Assembly (NCBI RefSeq): GCF_022539505.1
Contig: NC_061510.1
Span: forward strand, 230,527,322 to 230,591,321
DNA length: 64,000 bases
DNA from: Lolium rigidum
Taxonomy: Eukaryota; Streptophyta; Magnoliopsida; Poales; Poaceae
Direction of reading: 5' to 3'
Part shown: positions 21,065 to 32,821 of the stretch, one piece after another
How positions within the stretch are numbered: position 1 is the stretch's first letter
Layout: each line of letters starts with the position of its first letter
Made by a program: the position numbers and the translations under genes
The notes under the pieces: generated by a model
The model's input: the letters and a program-made list of their open reading frames with translations, nothing else
Databases searched by the model: none
What the model was told of the DNA's origin: nothing

Positions 21065-21980
21065 AGTTTGCAGATCTGAAATGTCTATCATGTCATTTTG
21101 TTGATGTGCTTATTGTTTGTTGTGCTTAAATTCCTACAAAACACTCTGGTATATTCCCAGAAGAGTACTATTGTGTGATGTATAAACTCATGATCCGTGC
21201 AGGTGCTTTGCTCTATTGCTTGCATGGTTGTGTTCGAAACATGTGCTGATATACTATCTCGTGAAAGACACACTCACATGCTCCAGCTTGAAAGTAATGG
21301 CCATGTGTTAGTGAAAGCGTACCAAACACTTGCTTGTTTGACAGCGACATCTATTCGTACTTTCATTTGTTTCTTCAGACCATATTATATAAGGTGTCAA
21401 ATAGTTGTATGAGCAATGTGTATAGAGCTATATGACTAGTTTGTTTTGGCAATGCGGTGTGACTCTTTTTCTTCATGTTAGTAATGAGAATGGGAGATGT
21501 TGGGAAGAAAACATCCAGCAGCTGCTTTCTCGCTAGCAGCAGCTGCTAGCGAGAAGAGACATCATACTCTTTCTTAGCATCATCCCTCTTTGGTGGAGAA
21601 AAGGGCAATCCGTTTGTTGCAGAAGACGAGCTGTTAATTTTGTTGTAGCGAGCCACAACGTTCGCATGTGACACTCTGCGTTGCGCGGGGCTCTCCGGAT
21701 TCTGACCAGTAAGGATGTGATTGGTTGCTCGGCTGGATGCTGGAAGTTGTACCAGGAGAAACAGAGTTTAGGATATGTTGTGCACTAGTGGTACCAGCGG
21801 AGAAGTAAAGGAGAGACTAATTGGTAGGCCACAAATTATATTTTTCGGCTTCGTTGATACACCACACAATGTTTAGCAGCTCGTATAAGTCTCAATGACT
21901 CAATATCGTAACTTTGCACACACTTTGGTAATGTTACCATCAACGAGTTTAGAGCTTAAGGTATTACAAGCGATAACACA
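21065..21980. other. 3' flank of the Costars exon, no gene seen
   Basis: The stretch resembles untranslated and intergenic DNA with no long frame. It contains a perfect palindrome at 21527-21555, described separately. Confidence 0.45.
21527..21555. repeat. Perfect palindrome, 14-bp arms with one-base centre
   Basis: The arm TTCTCGCTAGCAGC and its exact inverse are separated by a single A. Confidence 0.95.
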
Positions 21981-21982
21981 AA

Positions 21983-22074
21983 CTTATGACCGCATCAAAT
22001 ATAAGATCCAGACCACGAGGTCGACAAGCTTATGACCACATCAAATACAAGATCCAGACCACGAGGTCGAGGAT
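21983..22074 (+). repeat. 46-bp tandem duplication
   Basis: Two units, starting at 21983 and 22029 (CTTATGACCRCATCAAATA), differ at two to three positions. Confidence 0.9.
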
Positions 22075-22332
22075 GACGATGATCAACTTCTTCAGGCTAC
22101 TGCCTTCATCATGACCTACGATCTTTGGTGGAGCTCCATGAACCTCAACCTGCAGAATCACATAGTAGCCTGACTGTTGCGATAAGAACTGGGAGTAAGC
22201 TTCTTCTGCCTTTTACCTAGTCTTGTACCCTTGGTGAAGGTTGTTCTCGCCCATCACAAGAGGCCCAAACTTCTTCCACGAACTGTATACTCCTGGCATT
22301 CTCCCATAGTAGACCACATACCAATTGTACTT
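22060..22332 (-). pseudogene. RNase H1 N-terminal (viroplasmin-like) domain relic
   Basis: The minus strand reads KYNWYVVYYGRMPGVYSSWK, then a GYKTR segment and, after a single TAA, KAEEAYSQFLSQQSGYYV. The pattern (aromatic-VV-x-GR-x-PGVY-x-SW, later a GYKTR-x-x-AEEAY segment) matches the small RNA/DNA-hybrid-binding domain at the N-terminus of RNase H1, also found in caulimovirus viroplasmins and in many plant transposon-borne genes. The stop codon in the middle and the absence of a catalytic RNase H domain mark it as a relic. It precedes a CACTA right end (22956), so it was probably cargo of that element. Confidence 0.55.
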
Positions 22333-22639
22333 GTACCAAGACAGAGCATAAGAAACACGGTAGTGAACATACCATTGCAAGACAAGTATTGAACATAAGC
22401 TAAGCAACATAAGCATCCATGATCATATAAGCAAAAGCATCACAAAATTTCAATCTATCAGCTAGCGTGATCTTACTAACAACCACACTAGCTACTATGG
22501 ATTTATCCTACCACCACGTGTTTGAATTGCAAGTAGCCACATGTCGACATGCCAATAGCCCTAGTGTAGACACATGTAAACCTTTGAAATATACTCTACA
22601 TGGCCATGTGGTGGCAGCAGGTTCGTCCTGAGTGGTCAG

Positions 22640-22956
22640 CTAGACGACAAGTATGATGTCATGCGACACAACTCACATCACAATCATTGAACTTACATAC
22701 TTTCCCCCAAGGATCCGATCGAGGGGACAACAATCTGTGACGGCCAATGCCATCCCAGCGGACTGGGCCGGGTGGGCTTTCGGCCAGCGCAAACCATAAT
22801 GGATCCATGACGGGCAAGCCAAACCGCCAGCCAGGCCATCTGTGACGCGAGGTTGCCCACGGAATTCCAAAACCATCAGCAGCACGTCTCTATGACGGTT
22901 TTTGGATATTTGCCGACGAAGTAAAATCGTCAGCGAAACCCGAGAATGTTGTAGTG
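22640..22956 (+). mobile_element. CACTA right terminus (orphan)
   Basis: Ends AATGTTGTAGTG at 22956, the inverse of CACTACAACATT. The preceding 300 bp contain repeated tgacgg / ccgtca motifs (22737, 22809, 22843, 22893) typical of subterminal regions. The left end was not found. Confidence 0.65.
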
Positions 22957-23661
22957 GATGGAGCCAAAACAGATCCCGCCACCAATAATCATTGAGTTCT
23001 TGCTTGGTGAAGAAGGAGCCGCCGAATTCATGATTGCAACGCCTAGGTTTCCCACGAGCGGCGCCAATTGACGAGCAGGTCTATCTCTTTCTCTTGTCCT
23101 TTGCTTGGAAACTCCCGTGAGCTTGACCGAGTGCTTCTTTTCGTTTTCTTGAAAAAATCGTGTACGGGGCCTGCTCCTTGCGAGTACCAATTGCTAGCGT
23201 GAGTACCCGGTAGTTGTGCTAATTAATGAGCACCTGATAGTTGTACTACTCCTGTGAAGATTTGCTACATCATTGATTAATTCACTTGATTGTCAGCTAT
23301 GGTGGAGATGATGGGGGAAGCCAGTCTAGTAGTATTTAAAGGAGGGAGAAGGAGATACACCTATTCCATCAACTACTGCAGTTTGGAGAAGATGAAGAGA
23401 AAAGGTGGAATCCATCAATGCAATTCATGAGTGGAGAAGAAGATGGGCGTTGGAGAGGAGGAGATGAAGGTGTAGAGGCAAGCAGTTGGATCAGGGAACA
23501 TAGAGATCTGCGGGGAAGACAATATATATTCTTGGGACAGAACATCAGATTAAGAGAAGTACTGTAATATGCTGAACTTGACGCACCAAATCGCCGGAAA
23601 AATGTAACGTGGTTAAATAGGATGACGTGGCTGCACGAAATTGCATATAATTCTTGTAGTG
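22957..23661 (+). mobile_element. Second CACTA-like right terminus (orphan)
   Basis: Ends ATTCTTGTAGTG at 23661, the inverse of CACTACAAGAAT, 705 bp after the first orphan end. No TGACG cluster is obvious and no left end is visible. The stretch otherwise has no supported gene. Confidence 0.45.
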
Positions 23662-23689
23662 GGGGATTGCTATTTAGACATAAAAGATA

Positions 23690-24385
23690 TGTGGGTTTAT
23701 TTCTTCAAGTTGAAGAATGAGAGTTAACAAACCTTCATCGGCTTTGCCACCGAAGTGCAACGTAACACAAATTCCTATATTGGCAATAAGAAGTGAAAAT
23801 GGCTATGAGTTCAAAAACTACGCTCTTAATGGTTTTCTTAGTGACGAGGGGATAAGACATCAATATTCCGTTGCATACACCCTCAACAAAATGGTGTTGC
23901 AGAAAGGAAGAACCAGACTCTTATGGATATGACAGGGTTTATCTTGGCGGAGTTTTAATCTCCATTCAACTTTTGGGCCGAGGACATCTCCACCGCATGT
24001 CATTCATCTAACCGGCTCCATCTCTGCAAATGCTTGAACAAGACTCGATATGAAATTCCCTCCAGACACAAGCCTGATATTTCCTACTTCAAGGTGTTCG
24101 ATTGTAAGTGTTTCTATAAAATCAAGGGTGTATGTTTGTCTAAATTTGAATCCAAAGCATTGGATGGTATATTTTTTTGGTTACGGTACCGAATCCCACA
24201 CGTATAGAATCTATGATAAAGCCTCTGGGATTGTAGTTGATTCTTGTAGTGTGGTGTTCGATGAAAATGATGCCTTTCAAGTGGACCAAGTTGATATTTG
24301 TACAGATAATGAAATACCTCAGGACGCCACGGTATCCAAGAGAGACACGAGGTTAATTAGTGAGAAAAAGAGAAATGTGCTCTGA
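23690..24385 (+). pseudogene. Copia integrase fragment
   Basis: Reading across shifts, the plus strand gives RSENGYEFKNYALNGFLSDE and then GIRHQYSVAYT, the Copia integrase second-Asp region. The segment that carries the catalytic Glu follows, frameshifted (AFVERKNQTL-like sequence near 23890-23930), then ISYFKVFDCKCFY and FFGYGTESHTYRIYDKASG. This order is the integrase core followed by the GKGY-type C-terminal region of Ty1/copia. It has in-frame stops and shifts and no LTRs nearby, so it is an old truncated insertion. Its right side ends before the Mutator-like element at 24575. Confidence 0.8.
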
Positions 24386-25203
24386 TTTGTTTCCAATTTT
24401 GTCTAGGAACACTGAGGTGAGCGAGACGTGGTCCCAACCCTATGCGGCCTCACACATCAGCATAAGGGGCATTGCCATTGACCAGGCGATAACACTCATT
24501 TGATTTTTTGTGAGAGTTTGTGACAAAATTCTGGGAAAAGTGAAAAAAATTAGATGCAAAGTGTATATATAAAAGGGATTTCTATTTTCGTGCCCTCGGT
24601 TCCTTAGTTGTGCTCAGTTTTCCCCAGCTCCTTAGTTTTTCCTCAGTTTTCCCCAAGTCCTTGTTTGAAACCCGCAGAAGCAGCTCCGACGGCAGGAATC
24701 CGTTAAGTTGACCGTTCCGTGCTGACGAGTGGGGTCGTGTTGTTTGTGGGGTCGCGTCGTGTGGGGCTAGTAGGAAGGAACCGCGTGGGACAGGACGAGA
24801 CCATGTTTGTGTGGCCGTGTGGGGCCGTAGCGTGTGGAGCCGTGTGGGTCCGGGACGTGGGCACGAGTGGTTTCTGTCTCTTTCGCCCAGATTAGCAGTT
24901 TTCAATGTACCTTTTTCCTCTCTCTCGCTCGATCTCATTCCTATTTGATAGCCCAAATTGGTAGCAAATCTAGAGCAGCTTCTCCTTCTGTTTTTTAACG
25001 ACATTCATTTCTTTATGCCTTCATTTTTACCCAATCATGTAGAAAATCTAGGGCACAAATCCAGAGAAAATATAGGATAAGCTTGCATAGAGCAGCCAAC
25101 ATAGCATAGATATATTCACGACAGATCCAACAGTAGTACCGATAGAACCCTACAACATAAGCTACATTTTACATGAATTTAAGCTGCTCTACAGATAGAG
25201 CAG

Positions 25204-26237
25204 TCACATACGAAGAGTGCGAGTAGGCATGTTCAACGCCTCTAGGTTGCGCTCGTGACTCGCCCGGAGGTTGCGCGAGTGAATCCCAAGTGCTTTGTGT
25301 TTGGCCATGAACGCATGCACGTTCACCGTCGTTCCAACTCTAGCGCCGCATCTGCCAATGGATTCAGCATGGTTCACCAGGCAGTTGAAGTCGGTGGCGC
25401 GGAGCTTCCCGTTGCAGAAGGGGCACTTGTAAATGCCTCGAGCAAAGGGGCCATCGTAATGGCCGGACTGCAGCCTCCTGAGGATGTGACGAGTCTTGGT
25501 GTGGAAGGACTCGTCGTCGCTGTCGACGTCGCTGCTCTGCACCTGTCACGTAGCACCAAAGATCGTGCAAAAAACATGGAGTCAGTTGCAACGATGATGG
25601 AACAGAGAGTGAACAAAGATCATGCATGATAATATGGGCTCGAAAAAAAGAGGTAGCCTCAGTTACATTGGACACACTTATATCCGGGATTTGAGTCGAT
25701 AAACCAAAGATCATGCACAACAAATTTGAACACACCAATTGTTTACTGACCAAACCCTGAATCAATTTGTGCCCAAATATTCATCATCATCGGCATAAAT
25801 CTTAAACAAAAGCAAATCACAAGCACTAATAACGCAAGATCTAACACAAAAGGATTGAACTAGGAACAGACGCATCCTAATAACGCTAGATCTAACACAA
25901 ATGGATTGAACTAGGAACAGACGAACCCTAATAACGCTAGATCTAACACAAATGGATTGAAATGGGATAAGAACAAGGGAGCAAAGGGTTACCTCTGGCT
26001 CGTCGTCGACGATGCTGGTGTCGTAGGGGTTCTCCGACGCGACGTACGGCACTGGTTCGTACGGGTCCCAAGCGACGGGGGCCTGGACGGGGGCCTGGAC
26101 GGTGGCGGCGGCCGATGCGCCGGCGGCTGATGCGTCGACTGCTACGTTGGAAGCAGCGACGAGGGGCCTCGGACGGGGGCGGTGGCCGATGCGCCGGCGG
26201 CTGATGCGCCGACAATGGGCATCTCATTCTTCTCCAT
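25204..26237 (-). pseudogene. zf-XS-like zinc-finger protein, two exons, carried by the Mutator-like element
   Basis: Exon 1 (26237-25993) starts MEKNEMPIVGASAAGASA and ends NPYDTSIVDDEPE at a GTAAC donor. Exon 2 (25542-25204) follows an ACAG acceptor and encodes SDVDSDDESFHTKT, then YKCPFCNGKLRATDFNCLVN, HAESIGR and HAFMAKH. The C-x2-C ... H pattern and spacing resemble the zf-XS finger found before the XS RNA-binding domain of SGS3/FDM-type proteins; no XS domain follows. Exon 1 contains a TAG and a frame change near 26140, so the copy is broken unless splicing differs. A TATA-like CTTTATAG (minus) lies about 105 bp upstream of the ATG. It could be a captured host fragment or the element's own accessory gene. 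Confidence 0.55.
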
Positions 26238-26339
26238 CGCGGGCGGCTTTCTTCGGGGTTTTTTCTTCGGTTGTGGAGAAGATGATGGGACGGAGAGGCG
26301 GTTGCGGTGAGAACGTGCGTCGAGGGAGAGGAAAAGGGC

Positions 26340-27190
26340 TCTATAAAGACGAAGGTGGCGTGTACCGCAACACGCGTCCGCTATGCACGGCTGCAGCGTG
26401 CACTTGCGACACGAGTCTAACCCCGGGACGTTTGGTGTACTCGGTTATAACCTCGGGCCTTATACAGAAATTTTATCCGTACTCGGTTTTCCCCTCGAGT
26501 ACTTAGACTGGCAAGTGCAATATACTCAGTTTTACCCTCAAGTAGCTAGTCAACAGAGAGTCAACAAATGAGATTAACATATCTAACTGAGGCATTTCAT
26601 GCGCAAAAAAATTCAAAAAAATAAAAACATAGTGGCACCTACTCATGGAGTCTTCCTACACAACCTGCCACCAAGAAAACCTTAACAAAAATATATAAAT
26701 CAAGTTTTACCACAAATTGCCACTTCTCAGAATCACTAGTGTAGCTATGAATATGCATGGTTTTCCACTCAAACCCCTTTGCAAAACATCTTCCCCAAAA
26801 ACATAGTTTGTCTAAATGATGCCATAATTGTCACACTCATGTATATTTGATTTTGCAAATAATTTGATGTATCCCAATATGAATTATATTGAACAAAACA
26901 TGCATTTTTCATTTTTTAATTCTTTTTGTTTGAATCCCTTAGTCTATTTACTATTTATGTGCCCTTGGATTGTTAGTACTACTCAGTTTTGCCCTCAAGT
27001 TCTGTCACAAATGCTCTCAGAAGCCCAAACTTATCCTGATTGGTTGAGCGGTTGTCACACGGATCGACTCCACGAACCGTTGATCAACTGATCTAACGGG
27101 TAGTATACCCCTCCCCGTCTCTTCGTGGCCACCCCTCTCTCTCTCTCTTCGTGGCCACCCCTCTCTCTCTTTGTCGGTGGATATAGTTTT
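26340..27190. other. Internal Mutator-like element sequence with TIR-like motifs, no gene
   Basis: It contains degenerate copies of the TIR sub-motif (CTCGGTTTTCCCCTCGAGT near 26472, CTCAGTTTTACCCTCAAG near 26524, CTCAGTTTTGCCCTCAAG near 26983) and AT-rich sequence. No coding frame is supported. Confidence 0.5.
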
Positions 27191-27192
27191 GG

Positions 27193-27590
27193 CTTTCGCT
27201 TTCCTTTTTCTTTTAGGGGATATAGTTTTGGCATATAGTTTTAGTAATTTGAAACGGCCCAAAAGTGGTATAATTTTGGTATAAACATGAGGCATACATA
27301 TTTGCGGATTTCGGTGAATGCATTATTGTCACCCCCTAACAATTATCAACTATCTTTCGCTTTCCTTTTTCTTTTAGGGGATATAGTTTTGGCATATAGT
27401 TTCGGTAATTTGAAACGGCCCAAAAGTGGTATAATTTCGGTATAAACATGAGGCATACATATTTGCGGATTTCGGTGAATGCATTATTGTCACCCCTCTA
27501 ACAATTATCAACTATCTTTCGCTTTCCTTTTTCTTTTAGGGGATATAGTTTTGGCATGTAGTTTCGGTAATTTGAAACGGCACACACTAA
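27193..27590 (+). repeat. 161/162-bp tandem repeat, two full units and a partial third
   Basis: Units begin at 27193, 27354 and 27516 (CTTTCGCTTTCCTTTTTCTT). Units 1 and 2 differ at a handful of positions. The third diverges after about 75 bp. Confidence 0.92.
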
Positions 27591-27759
27591 TATAGTTCGG
27601 TGAGCAATGATAAGAATCCCTTGTATAAACATGAGGCATACATAAAGCATTCCAATATAGTTGGTAATTTCGGTGAATGCACACACTAACCATGAAAACA
27701 ACTACAAGTACATGTAACTGAATAATGAATTTGTAACAAGGTATCCCTTGTAACAACTT

Positions 27760-28290
27760 CTAGCGCCTGGTGAGCAATGATAAGAGTCCGATCGCAATTA
27801 TACAACAGAAAAAACAACCAGCTATCAGATTAGCGTGCTTCTTCAACTCGATCAGCTCCCTTAACTGCTTGTTCATTTTCTTCAGTTCTCCCTTCACTTC
27901 CACCAGTCCTACATTGGGAGCATTAGGCATAATCGGAACGGCTCCTCTCTCCGCCACATTCTCTACAGCAAGTCCCCCCCTCCCAAATTGCGCTCCCCAA
28001 TAGCGGCAATTGATTCACCGCAATTGAAGCCTCTGAACGTACACATCGATCCACTCGAAATACCTGCATTTCTTCAGGATCTGAAAACAACAACGGGAAC
28101 CCTAAATCCCAAATTCGATGGAATAGCAAGAAAATCGAGAGAAAACAGAGAAATTGGAGCGAGATCTAACCTTATCCCCCTCTCTATATGGCAAGCTCTC
28201 GCATGCAAGGAACTCACGTCCACGGTTGCCGTTCTCGTCCGTGTTACGGATCGACCGCTTCGAGGCTCTCGGCGTGGGCGATCGGGGCAT
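27760..28290 (-). pseudogene. GRF-zinc-finger-like small membrane protein, two exons, broken
   Basis: Exon 1 (28290-28171; an alternative Met lies at 28314) encodes MPRSPTPRASKRSIRNTDEN then GREFLACESLPYREGDK and ends at a GTTAG donor. After a 90-bp intron, exon 2 (28080-27760) reads ILKKCRYFEWIDVYVQRLQ, then a TGA, then in the same frame ELKKMNKQLRELIEL (coiled coil) and a hydrophobic helix FFCCIIAIGLLSLL followed by TRR. The GR-x-F...C...C-x-FFEW layout is that of GRF zinc fingers, and the C-terminal coiled coil plus single membrane helix is a common partner arrangement in grass genomes. The in-frame stop removes the tail, so this is probably a relic carried by the Mutator-like element. Confidence 0.55.
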
Positions 28291-28700
28291 CTTGCCAAAG
28301 GCACCTTGGTCCATACTGCGGCCATGAAGAACGGGAGGTCGAAGAGAAACTAGACATCACCCGCCCGCCGGAGAAGGGCTGCCGGCTGGCGGAGAAGAAG
28401 AACAATGGGGCGCGGGAAAAGAAAGGGAAGCAATAGCACGGGCACGGGCGCGAGGGCCGGCTCGGGCTCCCATTTTGCAACGGTCACCTGGGTAAGTTGT
28501 GGGTCCGGCGCACTTAACGTGGACAAGTTATGGGTCCCACGATGATCTGGATAAGTGAAGACGTGTCCACTGCGGGGCACCAACAGCGGCCCCACTTGCC
28601 AGCACCAACCAACGTCAACTAACGGGATTCACTGGTGAAAAAACAGGCTTCCGGGAAGCCCCATAAGTCGCGAAGGTAAAGGAACCGCGACTAATGGGGT

Positions 28701-28868
28701 CTTTAGTCGCGGTTCGTGTGGCGAACCGCGACCAAAGGCCTGGGCCCAGGGCGCACGGTGGCCAGCTGGTGCACGTGGGGGGCTTTAGTCGCGGTTGGCC
28801 AGCCCAACCGCGACTAAAGGTGTCCGAAGGCCTTTAGTCGCGGTTGGTCAGCCCAACCGGGACTAAAG
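28701..28868 (+). repeat. CACTA1 left subterminal hairpins
   Basis: Three inverted pairs of CTTTAGTCGCGGTT-type arms lie at 28701-28738, 28783-28820 and 28832-28868. Each can fold into a 14-16-bp stem. These are the expected transposase/TNPA binding region. Confidence 0.9.
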
Positions 28869-28875
28869 CCCCTCC

Positions 28876-28885
28876 CTATATATAC
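28876..28885 (+). promoter_or_regulatory. TATA box before the CACTA1 transposase
   Basis: CTATATATAC lies immediately after the last left hairpin and 332 bp upstream of the transposase ATG. CACTA2 has CTATATAACC in the same place (48187). Confidence 0.65.
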
Positions 28886-29216
28886 CCATCCAGCAGCCAA
28901 CACTTAGCCATTTGGAGCCATTCTCTTCACAAACTTCACAAGTGAGTGTTAGGTTTGCTTTTGGTTCCTCTTATGCACATAAGGTGTTTGATGAAATGCC
29001 CCAAGAGCATGAAACAAACATGATATGAAGTGTTGGAGTCACACTTGAGCTTTCTCATTTATTTTTTCCTCCTCGATCGCGGTTAGCAACTTGAACCTTT
29101 GATGTGTCATTGATAAAATATGCATGTGTGTGTAGTTCATTGTTTAATTTATATTGTTTGTAGCTAGTTAGTTTAACAAATGCATGATGGTTAATTATAT
29201 ATTTTATATTATAATA

Positions 29217-32200
29217 ATGCGGATGAATCGGCAATGGATGTACGGTAACCGACTCTCCGGCGAGTTCAAGTACGGGTTTGAAAGATTTCCTCGTAGTGGC
29301 TAATGCGAACAAGCGAGGGGGTTTTGTTATCTGTCCATGTGTTAAGTGTAAGAATCGAAGGGTTACTCTTCCTCAAGAGATGTTCACATGCACTGCTTCG
29401 GCACGGTTTCATGCCAAGCTATAATTGTTGGACCAAGCATGGAGAAAGAGGGGTTATAATGGAAGAAGATGAAGAAGGGGATGATTTCAATGATGAAAGC
29501 TATCTTTCTCATTTCGGTGATACTTTCATGGAGGATGCTTGAAGGTGAAGGGGAAGGTGAAGAAGAGGCACGTGATGATCCCGTTGATGATCTTGGTCGG
29601 ACCATTGCCGATGCACGGAGACTGCTGCGAAACTGAAAAAGAGAGGGAGAATTTGGATCGCATGTTAGAGGATCACAGGGAAGGCGCCGTACCCCGGATG
29701 CGACGATGGTCCGAAAAAGCTGGGCTGCACTGCTGGATTTGTCTGAGATGGAAGGCACGAGCGGTGTAGGCGACTCGGCATTTGAAAACTTGCTGAAAAT
29801 GTTGAAGAATATGTTTCCAAAGAATAACGAGTTGCCCGCCACTACGTACGAAGCAAAGAAGGTTGTCTGCCCTCTAGGTTTAGAGGTTCCGAAGATACAT
29901 GCATGCATCAACGATCGCATCCTCTACCGCGGTGAATACGAGAATTTGAATGAATGCCGGTATGCACTCGCATTGCGTTATAAGATCGAGGCGATGACCC
30001 CGGTGACGATGTTGAGGGCCGGAAACCCGGGAAGAGGGTTCCCGCCAAGGTGATGTGGTATGCTCCTATAATACCACGGTTGAAACGTCTGTTCGGGAAC
30101 AAAGAGCATGCCAAGTTGTTGCGATGGCACAAAGAGGACCGTAAGTCGGACGGGGAGTTGAGACACCCCGCGGATGGAACGCAATGGAGAAAGATCGACG
30201 AGAGAGTTCAAAGATTTTGCAGCTGACGCAAGGAACATAAGATTTGGTCTAAGTACGGATGGCATGAATCCTTTTGGCGAGCAGAGCTCCGGCCATAGCA
30301 CCTGGCCCGTGACTCTATGCATCTACAACCTTCCTCCTTGGTTGTGCATGAAGCGGAAGTTCATTATGATGCCGGTGCTCATCCAAGGTCCGAAGCAACC
30401 CGGCAACGACATCGATGTGTACCTAAGGCCATTAGTTGATGAGCTTTTACAGCTGTGGGGCAGACACTGGTGTCCGTGTGTGGGATGAGCACAAAGAAGA
30501 GGAATTTGACCTACGAGCGTTGCTTTTCGTAACCATCAACGATTGGCCTGCTCTTAGTAACCTTTCGGGACTTGTCAAATAAGGGATACAATGCATGCAC
30601 GCACCGCTTACATGAGACTGAAAGTGTACATTTGCCAAATTGTAAGAAGAACGTGTACCTTGGGCATCGTCGATTTCTTCCGAAAGGTCATCCGATAAGA
30701 AAGAAAGGCAAGCATTACAACGGCAAGGCGGATCACCGGCCGAAGCACTGCGGAACACTACTCGGTCTTCGAGGTATTTGATATGGTCAAGGGTTTGAAA
30801 GTCATCTTTGGAAAGGGTCCTGGCGGACAATCGAGTTCCGAAGGGAGCGCGACGGGCACGTAGCCATGTGGAAGAAGAAATCTATATTCCGGGAGCTAGA
30901 ATATTGGAAAGTCCTAGAAGTCCGCTCTGCAATCGACGTGATGCACGTTACGAAGAATATTTGCGTGAACATCCTAAGCTTCTTGGGCGTGTATGGGAAG
31001 TCAAATGATACAAAGGAATCACGGCGAGGACCGAGCAAAGTTTGAAAGACCACGATGACAAGCATCCGGAACGGTTTCAAGGTCGTGCCGACTACGCTCC
31101 GACCAAAGAAGAGAAGGTCATCTTTTTTGAATGCACGAGCGAGTATGAAGGTCCCGTCGGATTCTCGTCCAATATAAAGGGAATAATAAACATGGCGGAG
31201 AAAAAGTTCCAAAACACGAAGTCTCACGACTCGCCACGTGATTATGACGCAATTGCTTCGATTGCTTTGAGGGGGCTCCTAGCGGAAAATGTTCGAGTAG
31301 CCATTGTGAAGCTATGTGCATTCCTCAATGCAATCTCTCGGAAGGTAATCAATCCGGAAGTTCTACCACGGTTACGAACGATGTGATCCAATGTCTTGTC
31401 GGTTTCGAGTTGGTGTTCCCGCCATCCTTCTTCAATATTATGACGCACCTCCTGGTTCACCTAGTCGATGAGATTTCCATTCTCGGTCCCGTATTTCTAC
31501 ACAATATGTTCCCCTTCGAGAGGTTCATGGGAGTATTAAAGAAATATGTTCGTAACCGTGCTAGGCCAGAAGGAAGCATCGCCAAGGGCTATGGAAATGA
31601 GGAGGTAATTGAGTTTTGTGTTGACTTTGTTCCTGACCTTAAGCCGATTGGTCTTCCTCAATCGCGGCACGAGGGGAGACTAAGTGGAAAAGGCACGATC
31701 GGAAGGAAATCAATGATATGTATGGACGGCCATTCTCCGATCGAAGCACACCACACGAGTTCGACCAATTCCAGCTTGGTGGCTCCGTACTTTGAGAAAC
31801 ACAAGAATATTTTACGCTCGGACAACCCTGGGAAGCCTGAATCCCGGATTAGGAAGGCCCACATGGAGACTTTCGGCAGTTGGTTGAGAAAACATTTAAT
31901 GAGTGACAATAAGGTTGTAGATCAGCTGTACATGTTGGCCAAGACACCATCTTCGACTATAACGACTTTCCAAGGGTACGAGATAAATGGGAATACATTT
32001 TACACGATCGCCCAAGATAAAAAGAGCACCAACCAAAACAGTGGTGTCCGCTTTGATGCGGCAACCGAGAATGGGCAAAAGGTCACATATTATGGTTACA
32101 TAGAGGAGATATGGGAACTTGACTATGGACCCTCCTTTAGGGTCCCTTTGTTCCGGTGCAAATGGTTCAAGCTAACGAGGAGGTGGGGTAAAGGTGGACC

Positions 32201-32563
32201 AGCAATACGGAATGACAATGGTGGATTTCAACAATCTTGGTTACCTTGACGAACCATTCGTCCTAGCGAAAGATGTCGCTCGGGTTTTCTATGTGAAGGA
32301 CATGAGTAGCAAGCCGAGGAAACGGAAAGATAAGAAAACGATCGGTACATCATGCGATGATCCAAAGCGCCACATTGTTCTTTCGGGGAAAAGAAACATC
32401 GTGGGAGTGGAGGACAAGACAGACATGTCAGAAGATTATAATATGTTTGCTGAAATTCCGCCCTTCAAAGTGAACACCGAGCCCAAGCATTAAGTTAAAT
32501 GATGAGGATGCTCCATGGATACGGCACAATCGTAAGCAAGCGGGGACACAAGGGAAGAAATGA
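29217..32563 (+). pseudogene. CACTA1 TNP2-type transposase (Transpos_assoc, Transposase_21, DUF4218, DUF4216), frameshifted
   Basis: The start MRMNRQWMY is shared with the CACTA2 copy. The N-terminal Transpos_assoc zinc-binding domain is visible (CPCVKCKN, then GFMPSYNCWTKHGERG). Acidic linker and TNP2 core segments follow: KKVVCPLGLEVPKIHACIND, LPPWLCMKRKFIMMPVLIQG-type and VMHVTKNI-like sequence. The C-terminal DUF4218/DUF4216 part is largely open from 31314 to 32249, with VPFERF-like FPFERFMGVLKKYVRNRA, EGSIAKGYGNEEVIEF and YYGYIEEIWELDYG. It ends ...KLNDEDAPWIRHNRK near 32563. At least six frame changes separate these blocks. TNP2 catalyses excision and integration of CACTA elements. The 48476-51793 gene is its closest relative here. 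Confidence 0.9.
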
Positions 32564-32689
32564 TGTGTAATAATTTATTATTGTACCAAACTTTGTTGAA
32601 TGAATCATGTGAATTATATTACCCGTGATGTGTTTAATTGGTGTCCATTTTCGAATGATTCAATTGACTCGAGATAGCACCGATGATAC

Positions 32690-32815
32690 ATGAAATTTGG
32701 AGTGACTAAGTCATACTCCTGCATACATGAAATTTGGAGTGACTAAGTCATACTCCACGCATACATGAAATTTGGAGTGACTAAGTCATACTCCCGCATA
32801 CATGAAATTTGGAGT
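32690..32815 (+). repeat. Short tandem repeat 3' of accessory gene A
   Basis: Three to four copies of about 43 bp, each containing CATGAAATTTGGAGTGACTA, follow the accessory-gene stop on its 3' side. Confidence 0.85.
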
Positions 32816-32821
32816 GACGAT

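Noticed and set aside
24582..25004. 140-codon minus-strand frame at the MULE left edge
   Set aside because: It covers the terminal inverted repeat and GTGTGGGG repeats; no conserved motif and not mirrored as a protein in the right TIR.
30447..30830. Minus-strand frames opposite the CACTA1 transposase
   Set aside because: They lie on the complement of recognisable TNP2 coding sequence in CACTA1, and similar shadows occur opposite CACTA2; no independent support.
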